From: Phlyctochytrium arcticum
Lineage: Eukaryota; Chytridiomycota; Chytridiomycetes; Chytridiales; Chytridiaceae
Direction: 5' to 3'
DNA: 64,000 bases
Assembly (NCBI GenBank): GCA_025602905.1
Contig: JAHLKI010000021.1
Coordinates: 372,001 to 436,000 of the forward strand
Part shown: positions 21,449 through 31,739 of the stretch, one piece after another
How positions within the stretch are numbered: the stretch's first letter is position 1
Layout of the letters: each line of letters opens with the position of its first letter
The notes under the pieces: model-generated
The model's database searches: none
The model's input: the letters and a program-made list of their open reading frames with translations, nothing else
What the model was told of the DNA's origin: nothing
Made by a program: the position numbers and the translations under genes

Positions 21449-22299
21449 TTACCCAGGCCCAACTTTAGGTATATCATAATGCTCACTCAAGCCTTCCAAA
21501 TACTTGTTAAAATCCTATTCAAAAAAAAAACCCCGTTAACACCCCATACATCCCCACTATCAACATTTCAGGTACTTACAGCAACCCGCTCTTTATGCGA
21601 CTGACTAGCAATTTTGGCTATCCGATCTGATTGGCGCTTCTTCTGCATTTCTTCGAATTTGAGTTCGGCTTCGGTTTTTGTTTGGGAAGAGGAAGAAGAG
21701 GTGAGGGATGTGAGGGCTGCGGGGGGGAGGTCGGTTGGTTTTTTGGATTTCTTTTTTCTGGGTGGGAGGAGAAGGGGTTAGGATTTTGTGTGGGTGGAGT
21801 GAAATCGTCCCTCTTTCCTAGGGAGTTTGGACGCAAAATGAGATTGGGTACTCGGTCGGTCATATACCCCAAACTCCTCATTCTCCCCGTCTTCCTTACA
21901 AGAACCCAAACACTCTTATCCCCAACACCCGCAGTTCATTTGCGCCCATATCCACCCTCCACCAAACTCGACGACGACGACGGAGACATGGGGTGAAAAG
22001 AAAAAAGACTTTTTGTTTCCGTTCACCCATTCAACCCCCCACCCTCGGTCTCAACGGTCCTATCCCCTCACCCGCAGGTTATTATTCGCTCGTATCCACC
22101 TTCCGCCAACCCCCGACGACCGAAAAAAATAGTCTCAGTGACCGGAAATGTATTTTGCAAAAAAAACGTTTTTGCAATCCTTCTTCTCATTCATCCTGGA
22201 AAAACGCCAAATCTGGCAACACATGAACTCTAATACGTACTTTTTGGATATCCCTGATGAACTCCCCTTCAACTTGAGTGATCCTCCCGTGAAATCCAT
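21449..22299 (-). CDS. FAM32A homologue
   Basis: Three minus-strand exons: 22299-22241, 21757-21580 and 21514-21449, with introns of 483 and 65 bp. The 100-residue product starts MDFTGGSLKLKGSSSG (family motif GGSLKLKG), continues with a lysine patch across the first junction (SKKKKKSKK), then ELKFEEMQKKRQSDRIAKIA and ends DFNKYLEGLSEHYDIPKVGPG, which match human FAM32A (112 residues) in order. FAM32A is a small basic nuclear protein; in human spliceosome structures it helps exon ligation near the catalytic core. The conserved C-terminal motif comes entirely from the last exon. The first intron is far longer than usual and has degenerate internal duplications. Confidence 0.9.
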
Positions 22300-23949
22300 T
22301 GTAGTGAATCTAGTTGGCAGCTGAGTTGATTGAATTTGGAGTAAGGTTCAAAGGTTTGGCCGGAAGTTTGGGTGATGGCTGGGCTAAGCCACGTGGTATG
22401 TCATTTGGAATTTTTGGACCGAGATGGTTCTCACGCGATTGGCATTTGCATCAGTTTTTATGGATGTTGGTAGAATGAGGAGGAGGAGGAGAAGGGATGG
22501 GATGGGATTCCTGGACGTTTTTTGTGCGAATGCGTAAGAGGCATCTTGTTCGACATTTCGCCATCCCGAAGCGATCTTTTACAACAACAAAAAACATGAT
22601 TGCCGTCGTCACTTCTCGATCGAACCTCTCATCACCATGTCAAATTCCCAAGTTCGACATGTAGACGACATTCAACACATCTGCGATTGCTTCGGAGCTG
22701 CCCTGATGGACTTTGGTACACGACGAAATTTATCAAGCTGTATAATCTCGTCGTCAAAAACCGTAAGCAATGACGGGATGGCAAGACCAATCGGCTCAAG
22801 ACAGACGGGAGTTGCAATTGCGATTATGACCCCCCCAATAACGGTGCATAGTCCAGGATGCTGCCCTGACTGTATATGTATGCACCCCAGGTCCTCTCAG
22901 GTCCTCTCAGGTCCCCAGTGTTGGGGGGGGGGGGGGGCACCACATGTGCATGCAAGCACAGCGCAGGAGAATGTACCCAATAATTGATGAATGCACATTG
23001 CATTACATGATAGATAGGATGTGTTTTTTTTTGATAAATCTCATCAGGTGTGATTGCCCTGAATTGACGACGGGCTACGACGGGTCAACAAAACCTCGGC
23101 GATAAAAATTCTTGGATCGTCGTCCAATATGCTATCGTGTTGGCAATAGATAAAGACCACGTCGGGCCCTGCTACATAAATAAAACTCGCCCCACCCACC
23201 TTGCTGGGCCGATTGCAGATGTCTCCCGTGGTATAAGGGTTAATGTGCGCCCCGACAATGTCTCCATTCCTGATTACACGCACGTTTAGCCATGTCGCCG
23301 AGCATGAATAGGAAAATCTTGTTTCTGCGGGAGTCAGCAAAGTGCATCTGGAGACCTTCGTCCCTGAGATATTTATACGTTTCTGGCTGGGCGCTTATTT
23401 AGGACTCAGAGACGTATTATCCAGCGGTTTACCCGCGGATGTATACGCGCGAATCCCGAATGTTCTGTTTGGAAGCGTCCATAAACGGGCGGCACAGTCA
23501 TTGCTGCACTCGTATTTCAACGACGCTGCTGTCTCCCGGCTGTCTCCCTTTTTCCTACGGTTGCTAGGCTCCCACCAGGCGTTCCAGTCACGTGGTTTAG
23601 AGTACGGCCCACATTCCCGGACGCACCCAGGAAGCCCCCCAACGGACCCCCTCCTCCGGTGGTCTTTTTCCCACGGCCGCAGAGCTACTTTTGCAAACTC
23701 CTACTTTTGCAGGGATCCCACGGCTCTAGGACAGGACATAACGTATTAGGGCTTTTTGTTGAAACCCGTCTCGAACTCCCAGCATTCCCCGCGTGGGGGT
23801 TTTCCGGCTTTTTTTTCCATTTGGGGACCCGGTAAGCTAAACTAGTTTGTATACGCTTGGCCTCTGAACTAAATCTTCTTGTTTGACATGAAGCATCTTG
23901 GGCAATATATCAAGGGAATTTTGGGAGCAAGGACTCTTGAAAAGAAATA
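22300..23949. other. Intergenic stretch of 1.65 kb
   Basis: No supported gene. It contains a short tandem GGTCCTCTCA repeat followed by a run of 15 G at 22923-22937. A 98-codon minus-strand frame at 23044-23340 has no ATG. The proximal 200 bp upstream of 23950 should include the next gene's promoter. Confidence 0.45.
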
Positions 23950-26036
23950 ATGTCAATGCCGCCCTATGATGTCTCCGCCGATGGGCCCATGGCTGCTGCT
24001 GCTGCTGCTAGTGCGGCGACAGCTGCCAGTAACACTCCAACGAGGACTGGATCACCGTCCCAGCATCACATGCATCACCATCATCATCACTCGCACCAGA
24101 ACCACAACCACCATCACTCATCCCACCCCTCCTCCTCATCCACCCCCATCCCAACATCATCATCACCATCGTCATCCCATGATCACCCACCATCACATAA
24201 CCCCCAACAACCCTCCTCAAAACTTAAACTCGAAGAACAGCGTATCGACCTCAAAGTCCGCCACCACTTGAACCGCGACGACCACCGAAAAAAGCAGAAA
24301 CGCTTTAAACGGACAGTGATGACCGTTCATGCGATTGTTAGTCTGAAATTGTATAAATCGAAAGCGTCAAGTCTGGAGGCCTATTTTAGGGATGCGTGGA
24401 AGATTTCACGGGCTCAGGTGTATCGGTTTTTGGATTGTGCCGTCGTTTTGAATGTGAGTATCATCGCGGAGTGATCCCGACGAGCCCGTAGGGCGAGGAG
24501 GGCACCGAGGCCAGAGGCCGAGGGTGGCCCAGACATTTTTTCCGAGCCCGAGCGAAGCGAGGGCGAGGGAAAAATGGATGGGCGCGGATGATTTTCCGAA
24601 GCAAAATCGAATGCGAGCGAAGCGAGGAGGGAAAAAGGATACTGACGTGGCTCCGAAGGACCGAGGAACACGATTTTGCGGAGCAAAATCAATACGGGGT
24701 TCACACATGGTGCAACAATACGACGACCCCGAGCGTAGCGATGGGGAGGAGCATGCGGTTTGTTAAAAGACTCGATTGGTCTGACGAGGGGATGGCTATA
24801 CGCTCGGGCGAGGAGCATGCGTTTTGTTACAAGACTCGATTGGTCTGACGAGGGGATGGATGCTATGCTATACGCTCGGGCGAGGTGCATGGTGATTGGG
24901 TTTTGTAGGGAAGGGGCAATGGGAGTGTGCATAATGCAATCAATAACTAACTGACAGCATGACGATAGCAACTAGACGGATTTGAGGAACAACCATGCCG
25001 AGAGCGACTGTGCCGATCCTTAAAGAGGCTCGCCAAGAACCGAACGGACGTTCAAAAACTATGGGAATCGGTACTGGCCAGAGTCAAGAATGACCATGAA
25101 TCCGTTACGTCCACCATTATCAGTTCTGTTTGGCGCGAGTTGTTGGAGAAAGGCGTGGTGACGGGCAAACCGGCGACGAGCGAGGAAGCCGTGCCGGTGG
25201 ATCCAGATGTGGGGGCTCTGTCGGATTTGGAGATGGGGATCAGTGCGGGGCTGGACGAGGATGACCGGGGGGATACCCCGGAGGAGACCTCGAGTCCGGC
25301 TTCTACTAGTGGTTCTCATAGCCAGGGACTTCATCAACCGCAGCAGCAGCACCAACAACAGCAACAGCAGAGATTGAATGTGGCTACGCCCGTACCCATG
25401 GACACCCGATCCGTCTCAAATACCTCTAGTCACCTACAACAGCAGCCACAACACCGCCACCATCATCATCAACCACAACTGCACCACCATCATCATCAAC
25501 CACAACCCCAACAACAGCCTCCACAACACCACCATCATCATCATGAACCACAACCACAACATCACCCCCAACCCCACCACCATCATCATGAACCACAACC
25601 CCAACAACACCACCCCCAACCCCAACAACATCACCCACAACAATGGGATACAACCCGCCACCATCCAAACCACCTAGACCTCCCCACCGACCTCTACGAC
25701 CGTTTCCCCACTCACACAAAATACCCTTCCTCCTCCTCCGACCTCACACCCACCGACTGGACCTACCCCCCAAAACCCCCCACCCACAATTCACCCGTCT
25801 ACGACCCGTACCTCCACCCGCACACCCGCACACCCTCCACCCCCTTGATCTACCCTACCCTTCACCCGCCTTACGACCCGTACCTCCACCCGCACACCCT
25901 CCCACCCCCGACACCCTCCATCTACCCCAGCAGCAGCAACCGACACCCGTTGGAACCGGCACCCCGGACCCAACAGTTTTATGTCCCTACTTTGTCGCGG
26001 TATTATCATCAGGAGGGACACCGGAAGTGGGAGTGA
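23950..26036 (+). CDS. His/Pro-rich putative DNA-binding protein
   Basis: Two exons, 23950-24453 and 24969-26036, join in phase 0 to give 523 residues. The N-terminal 90 residues are Ala, His and Ser runs. The ordered core (about 95-235) spans the junction: VHAIVSLKLYKSKASSLEAYF, then WKISRAQVYRFLDCAVVLNQL, then CRERLCRSLKRL and VQKLWESVLARV. This arrangement resembles the KorB/ParB-like helix-turn-helix of bacterial plasmid and phage proteins (SRAxxYRxL followed by a partner-exchange segment), by motif recognition only. The C-terminus is His/Gln/Pro-rich with an in-frame 24-residue duplication (DPYLHPHT). A transcription or replication factor is inferred. The intron carries an introner-like repeat. 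Confidence 0.7.
24454..24968 (+). repeat. Introner-like element within the His-rich gene intron
   Basis: A 515-bp intron sharing about 170 bp of ordered blocks with the diacylglycerol kinase intron (20009-20303), again starting near a GTGAGTA donor. It contains the palindromes GATTTTCCGAAGCAAAATC (24590-24608) and GATTTTGCGGAGCAAAATC (24672-24690, perfect 8-bp arms), repeated GAGCGAAGCGAGG motifs, and an internal tandem repeat (24746-24909). The last 60 bp look like plain intron with ACTAAC and a GATAG acceptor that restores VVLNQLDGF in frame. Confidence 0.7.
24746..24909 (+). repeat. Tandem repeat of 64-72 bp units
   Basis: Units start at 24746, 24810 and 24882 (the last partial). Each begins GAGG[A/T]GCATG and continues AGACTCGATTGGTCTGACGA and TATACGCTCGGGC in the full units. 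The second unit carries 8 extra bases (ATGCTATG). It lies inside the intron and is a possible growth module of the element. Confidence 0.7.
25801..25945 (+). repeat. In-frame 72-bp tandem duplication
   Basis: Copies start at 25801 and 25873 and encode DPYLHPHT followed by a Pro/Thr-rich segment and IYP. The 72-bp period equals 24 codons, so the reading frame is kept. Confidence 0.7.
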
Positions 26037-26614
26037 AATGTGTGTTTTTGTGCTTTTTAGCATTCTTTTTGTTTTTGTTTTTTGTGTTTTGTTTTTTAAT
26101 CAGAGTTTGTTGGTGAAGAGATACTCTCTGTTTTTTTTGCACGTTGAGTTTTGGAAGGATGTCGACAAAAAAATAGAGGAGCTTTGGGTTTGGGAGACCC
26201 GTGGGAATAAAAAATTTGGTGAATTCGAGTAAACGACCTGTTACTCGATCAGGCTTGTTGGTAGTACAGTAGCTCTAGTTAGAGTAGGACTACACCCATG
26301 CATTGCATCAGATCCTGCCATTGGAAATGACTTTTTAGTTGGGTGGCCTTTGCCGTTTCGCGCTGTCAGTGGATCTGTAATAGGGTGGGCTCAGCTTACC
26401 CAATCTTTTTAGACTGGTACGAGGATCGTTGTGCTGAGGTTTTGTATGACACAAAAGGATTCGGGTCTGCATTTGTTCTTCTGGCAATACACGCAGAACG
26501 AGAAAAAAAAGGGTCATCTACAACCAGGTAGTTTCGCAAAACACACATTTGTCAACGGGGGTTGTCAAAACCCCCCCAACAAAATCAAATAAATTAACAT
26601 GTAAATGGAAACTC
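26037..26614. other. Intergenic stretch between convergent genes
   Basis: T-rich 3' region of the His-rich gene and the 3' side of UTP25. No gene is supported. Confidence 0.45.
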
Positions 26615-29022
26615 CTACGTAAACATAATCGCATCCTTCTGCCCATCCGTCAATTTCGCCACCCGTCTCGTCCCCACAATCCGTTCCACCTTTATCCGAT
26701 CATACTGGGTAAACAATGCCGTCACCCCGACTTCCCCCGCCGCTGTATGATCCATCATGTTGAGCATTTCGGAATAAAAGTGGGGGTACTCGGGTAAGCC
26801 GTAGAATACTAAATGCCGGATGCCGCGGATATGGTAGCGCCGAAAAAAGTGGAAGCGTTCTGTGGTGAGGACGTAGCTGATTTTACCGTGGAAGAAATCG
26901 CCGCGGGCGCGGGAGATGTCGCGGGTTGGGGTATACCTGTAAGAAAGAATTTCGCTCAATGAGTTTTTTTCATAGAAAAAGATGGAGACACCAACAAAAA
27001 AAAAAAAAAAAAAAAAGGAAAATATACTTACTCGGACAACTCGGCAAACTCATATTTATGTTCCTTGAGGTAATTCCTCACCCGGACATAATCAAAATAA
27101 GTCGGTATAAAAATCATTGAATGAGCTTGTTGGACAATACTCGATCTCAGGGTAGGCAACACGCGTTCGACAAAATATGCAAACCGGGCATCATCCGCTT
27201 TTGCCGGGTTCGAACACGGGATCCGTTGGAATAACTGCGGGACGGGTACAAGGACATTGGACAGTGTTCCCGTATGCGGACTCAGAGTTTTTATTTTTCC
27301 TGCGGTGTTTTTACAGGATTTGGCGAAAAGCGAGTTGAGGTCGGGCGAATTGAGGGACGAGAACAAGAGGGTTTGGCGGAGGTATTTGGCGTTTGAGTCG
27401 AGGTAGTAGGCTCGCACCCGGGAGAAATCGCAGCCGTGAGCGTCCTTGGGGATTTGATTCAAGTGGTCGAAAATGTGGGAGACGTGGTCCCAGTTTTGCA
27501 TGAGGAAGACGTCGGTCTGGTCTAGAATCACGACTTCGATGGCGGAGAGAAAGTCGTAATCGCGTTTTTTATCCCTGTGTATAACAAAAAAAAACATAAG
27601 ATCTATGACCAAACATGTACCCCATGATTCCATAGACTCACCCTTCAGCACCGATAACCATCCGCAACCCCAACGGCGACGCAACAATCACGTCCGAAGA
27701 ATAAAATGGCGCAAAAAGTTTCATTTGCCGTCGAGCAAATTTAATCCCAATCCGAAAACAATCGTCAATATTGCCCGCAAACGTTTTTTGGTGGTCGGCG
27801 GGTTTCTTTGGGTCAAGGACATCCTCTTCTTCGGGAATCCCAAATTCGTCCATGAACCGTTTTTTGTTATCCTAAAATAAACATATGGTATCAACATTTG
27901 AGAGATCCGAATACAACCTTTCAAAGTGACGAAAAAAACGCAAACCTGTTGAGTAGACCCCGACAATTCAATCAACAGATTCACAATCTCCAATGCATTA
28001 TTCTTGAATGGGGCGAGTATCAACACTTTAGGGCGCGTAAACCCCTGATCCCGCCATTCCTCGCCGCCGCCGTCCTCTCCAGCCGCCTTGAGCTTGGCAC
28101 TATTTTTCAGGACCCGATCGCGGGTTTTCAAAACGTGGTTGACGGCATGCAGACAATACAACCGACGAATCTCGAGGGTGGTGGCGTGGGTTTGTTGCGT
28201 GTGCAGGATATCTTGGTAATTGTTCATGTGGCGGAAGAGGGCGGCTTGGAGGGGAGTGAATGGGTTTGTAGGTGTACATTTTGTAGACTGTTTGGTGTTG
28301 TTGTTGAGAGTCAACCACGAGTCGCGGAGTCGCTGTTTGACGAGATAGGTTTCTAAGGTGGGTGGAATCGGGGCCGGTGGACAGGATGCTTTGGGCAAAT
28401 GGTATTCTACCACAGTCTGCAATATCTCATCCTGATATCCCGCCGCCTCCCATTTTCTGGAATCCACCAGGCCCGTCAATGAGGGTATGGACGCCGATAT
28501 GTGATCGCCAAAATGTCGTTCCCAAGGATCTTTTGACGCAGTTCCTGTGGCATCCTCATCATCCAGGGTGCCAATGGCTTCCGGGGTCACCTCTTCCTGC
28601 TCTGAATCGTCGCCTCCATCTTCTTGTAACGGATCTTTAGCTACTACATCTCCCCCCTCTCCCTCCTCCTCAGACCCGTCCTCCTCATCATCACCCTCCC
28701 CCGTTTCCTCATCAGACGGAATGAACAACGCAACTTGATCTTTCCCAATCTTCTTCCCGGGTTTGACATGCACCACTAAAAAAACATGAATATCAAATAA
28801 GAAAACTCTTTTTCCAAACCAAAAACACACTTTACCAGGCTCATCATCATCAACTTGTTCTTCTTGTGCTTGTACAGCCCGTTTGACCGCCAACAACGTA
28901 CTCCCGCCTTGTCGTTTCGTTGACCGTTTCAAGCTTTTCATCAGCTTGTTGAATGAGGAAGGAGCCTCCCATGCACCTCCTCCTCCCCCACTTTGTACTT
29001 GCTCAATTTTGCGTTTAGCCAT
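26615..29022 (-). CDS. UTP25: U3 snoRNP/SSU processome protein Utp25
   Basis: Five minus-strand exons: 29022-28836, 28775-27946, 27871-27642, 27574-27032 and 26936-26615, with introns of 60, 74, 67 and 95 bp. The product has 703 residues (yeast Utp25 is 721). An acidic Glu/Asp region (about 80-150) precedes the helicase-like part. Recognisable segments are RPKVLILAPFKNNALEIV (motif Ia position), FYSSDVIVASPLGLRMVIGAEG, a DQTDVFLMQNWDHV element replacing a true DEAD box, and a C-terminal half with RARGDFFHGKISYVLTTER and LVFYGLPEYPHFYSEM. It is a degenerate DEAD-box protein needed for 40S assembly in the nucleolus. A 21-base poly-A tract lies in its last intron. Confidence 0.93.
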
Positions 29023-29237
29023 ATTGAATGTGTGCAAGGCCTTTTTGAAAAAAGTTATCTCAAAAAGTGCTTCTGAAAGTTCCGACTCCCCAAGACCGCC
29101 TTCGAAAACTGTGCCATGCCCCTCGCCACGTTTGGGCCATATTTTGTTTTTACGTGAGTTTTCTCAAAACTCTAGCCAAAAAGTTTTTTCCACCAAAAAC
29201 CACCACACCTAATTTAACACTGTCCACATTCACAAAA

Positions 29238-29834
29238 ATGGCCAAGGAGAAGAAGGACAAGACGCCCAAGAAGGTCAAGCCCGAGTCAACAACAGAGCAA
29301 GTCGAAGAAGCAGCAGCAGCATCCAAAACCGAGGATTCAGCAGCAACTGAAATCTCGTACGAAACTAGAGTCAAGGCCTGTAGTCCGATTGCCCACCCAT
29401 TGGCCAACAAGAAACTGACCAAAAAGGTCCTCAAAACCGTCAAGAAAGGTAAAAAAAAACCCAAATCCGAGTCTTGTCAAATGAAGATTTACTAAAAACA
29501 CTTTTTTTTTGTAGCCGCCAAAACCAAATCCGTCCGTCGCGGTGTAAAAGAAATCGTCAAAGCCCTCCGCAAAGGCCAAAAAGGCATTGTCGTAATTGCC
29601 GGCGACGTCTTCCCCATCGATGTCGTAACCCACCTTCCAGTCCTCTGCGAAGAATCCGACGTGTCCTACATCTACGTTCCGTCAAAAGAGGAATTGGGCA
29701 ATGCGGGAGCGACCAAGCGGGCTACCAGTTGTATTTTGGTGGTGAGCAAAGGCAAAGAGGCGGAGTATGCGGACTTGTATGAGGATGTGTTGGGGGAAGT
29801 TAAGGGGTTGAATGAGAAGATGATTACTGCTTAG
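29238..29834 (+). CDS. NHP2: H/ACA snoRNP protein Nhp2
   Basis: Two exons, 29238-29448 and 29515-29834 (66-bp intron), give 176 residues. A Lys/Glu-rich N-terminus of about 40 residues precedes the L7Ae/L30e RNA-binding fold: PIAHPLANKKLTKKVLKTVKK, RRGVKEIVKALRKGQKGIVV, IAGDVFPIDVVTHLPVLCEE and VPSKEELGNAGATKRATSC. Nhp2 binds H/ACA guide RNAs with Cbf5, Nop10 and Gar1 for rRNA pseudouridylation. The start lies 215 bp from the divergent UTP25 start, so both probably share promoter control. Confidence 0.95.
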
Positions 29835-30347
29835 AGAAGAACTGCTCTCTCTGTTTCGTTTATTTTGTTTATTTGTTTTCGTTGTATATTAATTTAAAGA
29901 TGTTGTTTGTTTTCTCCCGTTTATTCTTGTTATGCTGGTGAATGTGGGGCGGTCCGTATCTAATACATACATGGAGAGAACGGTGCAAGATTTGGCGGAT
30001 CATGGGGGAATGATCAAAAGAGCAAAAATGCCTGTCACTCTCAACTGTTCTCAACTCTGATGTTCCAGATGGCAGGCCAAAGACCCGTCGTTATAAAAAA
30101 CCACCGACGAGGGTTCATGAACTATATTGTAGGTCCAATTCCAAATCAAAAAGCAACATTTGGTAAAGAAGATGAAAATGACAGATATATAGCGTATTAG
30201 ACAAAAAAGTGCAGAAATGTAACAAACTAAGATGGACAGAATATTCAAAATAACTATCAAGAGAAAGAGTACAGTAGTAGTAGTCATAACGTGTAAACAA
30301 AAGATGGAGCCATGCGTGTGTATCAACAAAAACAAAAGACGTAAAAA
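29835..30347. other. Intergenic stretch between convergent genes
   Basis: AT-rich 3' regions of NHP2 and the ketoreductase gene. No gene is seen. Confidence 0.5.
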
Positions 30348-31337
30348 CTACTGTTTCTTGGCAGCCTCCCGCTCCCGTTTCCGAAGCGCCCGTTTGCGAA
30401 TATCCAAATGCATCTCGGCATTCTTCCAAATCGTGAGCCAGTCCGGTAACCGTTCCGTGACCCAAGTCGCCAGTGCATGAGTCGGGTACGGTGCCGAATC
30501 CGTAGCCTGCCCAGCGGAAGCCAGCACGGATTTGACGTAATCTTTAGGTGTAGGGACGAGAAGGGACGCCCGCCGGATTTTGGACATGGCGGTGGAGACA
30601 AAGTAGGTTTTGACGTGTTGGACGTGGACACCGTGCGGGCGGCATTCAACGGCTAGAGCCCGACTCCACGTTCGCAAAAAGGCTTTGGCGCCCGAGTAAG
30701 TGGCCAGATAGGCGGTCGGGAAGAGTCCGGCTGCGGACCCGATATTGAGGACGAGCCCGTTTTTGCGCGATATCATGGTGGGAAGGAGGAGCCGGGTCAG
30801 GGATACTTGGGCGCCCACGTCGACTTTGATAATGTTGTTGAGGAGGGTACTGGATTCTTGGGTGAATGACGTGGGGATGTCGTGGTTGACGCCGACATTG
30901 TTGATGAGGACGGAAATGTTTAGCGGGGATAAATCTTGGCCAAGGGTTTCGTAGTCTGCGTCCCCGGCCGCAGCAAAATCAAAGGGTAGGACTTTGGCTT
31001 CTACACCCAGTTTCCGGGCCTCAGCCGCAACAGCCTCCAATTTACTTAAGGTGCGGGCCAGTACGACAATATTGAATCCGGCTTTGGCAAGTTGGATCGC
31101 AAACTCTTTTCCAATCCCGTCCGAAGCGCCCGTGATGACGGCCCATGCGCCCTTTTTGGCGCCGTAGGTGGAGAGACGGGTTGCGGGGCGGAGAGTTAGG
31201 GTGTAGAGGAGGGAGAGGAAGGAGAAGGAGAGGGTGCCGAGGTAGAGGGTGCCGATGAGGGCGGCCAAGGTGGCGAGATTGGCGTGGCCTAGCTCACGGC
31301 TGAAAAGCATGTTGGCGGTGCAGGTTAGGAGGGTCAT
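30348..31337 (-). CDS. IFA38: Very-long-chain 3-oxoacyl-CoA reductase (Ifa38/KAR type)
   Basis: A single-exon gene. I start at the ATG at 31337 (MTLLTCTANML), giving 329 residues; the in-frame extension upstream to 31637 is Cys/Ser-rich and not family-like. A membrane segment (about 22-48, ATLAALIGTLYLGTLSFSFL) precedes the SDR fold: TGASDGIG at 69-76, NNVGVNH, and the catalytic Ser and YSGAK motif. The enzyme reduces 3-ketoacyl-CoA with NADPH in the ER fatty acid elongation cycle; 17-beta-HSD12 is the animal counterpart. The C-terminus AAKKQ is close to, but not exactly, a dilysine ER-retrieval signal. Confidence 0.93.
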   Translation of the reverse strand: MTLLTCTANMLFSRELGHANLATLAALIGTLYLGTLSFSFLSLLYTLTLRPATRLSTYGAKKGAWAVITGASDGIGKEFAIQLAKAGFNIVVLARTLSKLEAVAAEARKLGVEAKVLPFDFAAAGDADYETLGQDLSPLNISVLINNVGVNHDIPTSFTQESSTLLNNIIKVDVGAQVSLTRLLLPTMISRKNGLVLNIGSAAGLFPTAYLATYSGAKAFLRTWSRALAVECRPHGVHVQHVKTYFVSTAMSKIRRASLLVPTPKDYVKSVLASAGQATDSAPYPTHALATWVTERLPDWLTIWKNAEMHLDIRKRALRKREREAAKKQ

Positions 31338-31739
31338 GGTTGTTGTTAAAGTGGGGGATGGGGTATGTTTCGTTGATCCGATCTGATTTGCCTGGGAGGA
31401 AGAGAGGGAAAGGGATCTCTGGGATTGCGATGGGATGGAAAAAGAAGGCCGGATGAACTCTTCATCTTTCAAAGTCGCGGCTTTCATCACCCAAGCCACA
31501 CTTTGACATTTGAAGCCTTTCTGACACTTGTTACGATTTTGACAGCGGACTTTTGACAGCTGCAGACAACACACACCCCAGCAAAAATCCAAGTCATTCA
31601 AGTATGAGCAAGAGTATTTCAAATCGAAAATCAGCAATTGTTATTGAAACGACAAAAGAGATGGTATGTATTTACACAAAGATCAAAAGATGCAAACAAG
31701 TCCAAAAAAAAAAAATCAATTCATCCATCAGAGAGAGAT
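31338..31739. other. Intergenic stretch upstream of the ketoreductase gene
   Basis: It holds the ketoreductase promoter and the 3' end of the HAM1-like gene. A short open extension of the ketoreductase frame is probably 5' leader. Nothing else is seen. Confidence 0.45.

Noticed and set aside
23044..23340. 98-codon minus-strand frame
   Set aside because: It has no ATG, no recognisable domain and no convincing splice partner.
20009..24968. CRISPR-like or satellite array explanation for the repeated GAGCGAAGCGAGG motifs
   Set aside because: Repeats are irregular, without spacers, and confined to two introns of spliced genes in a eukaryote.
30348..31637. Upstream start for the ketoreductase
   Set aside because: The extra 100 residues are Cys/Ser-rich and not family-like; the ATG at 31337 precedes the membrane segment and fits the usual length.
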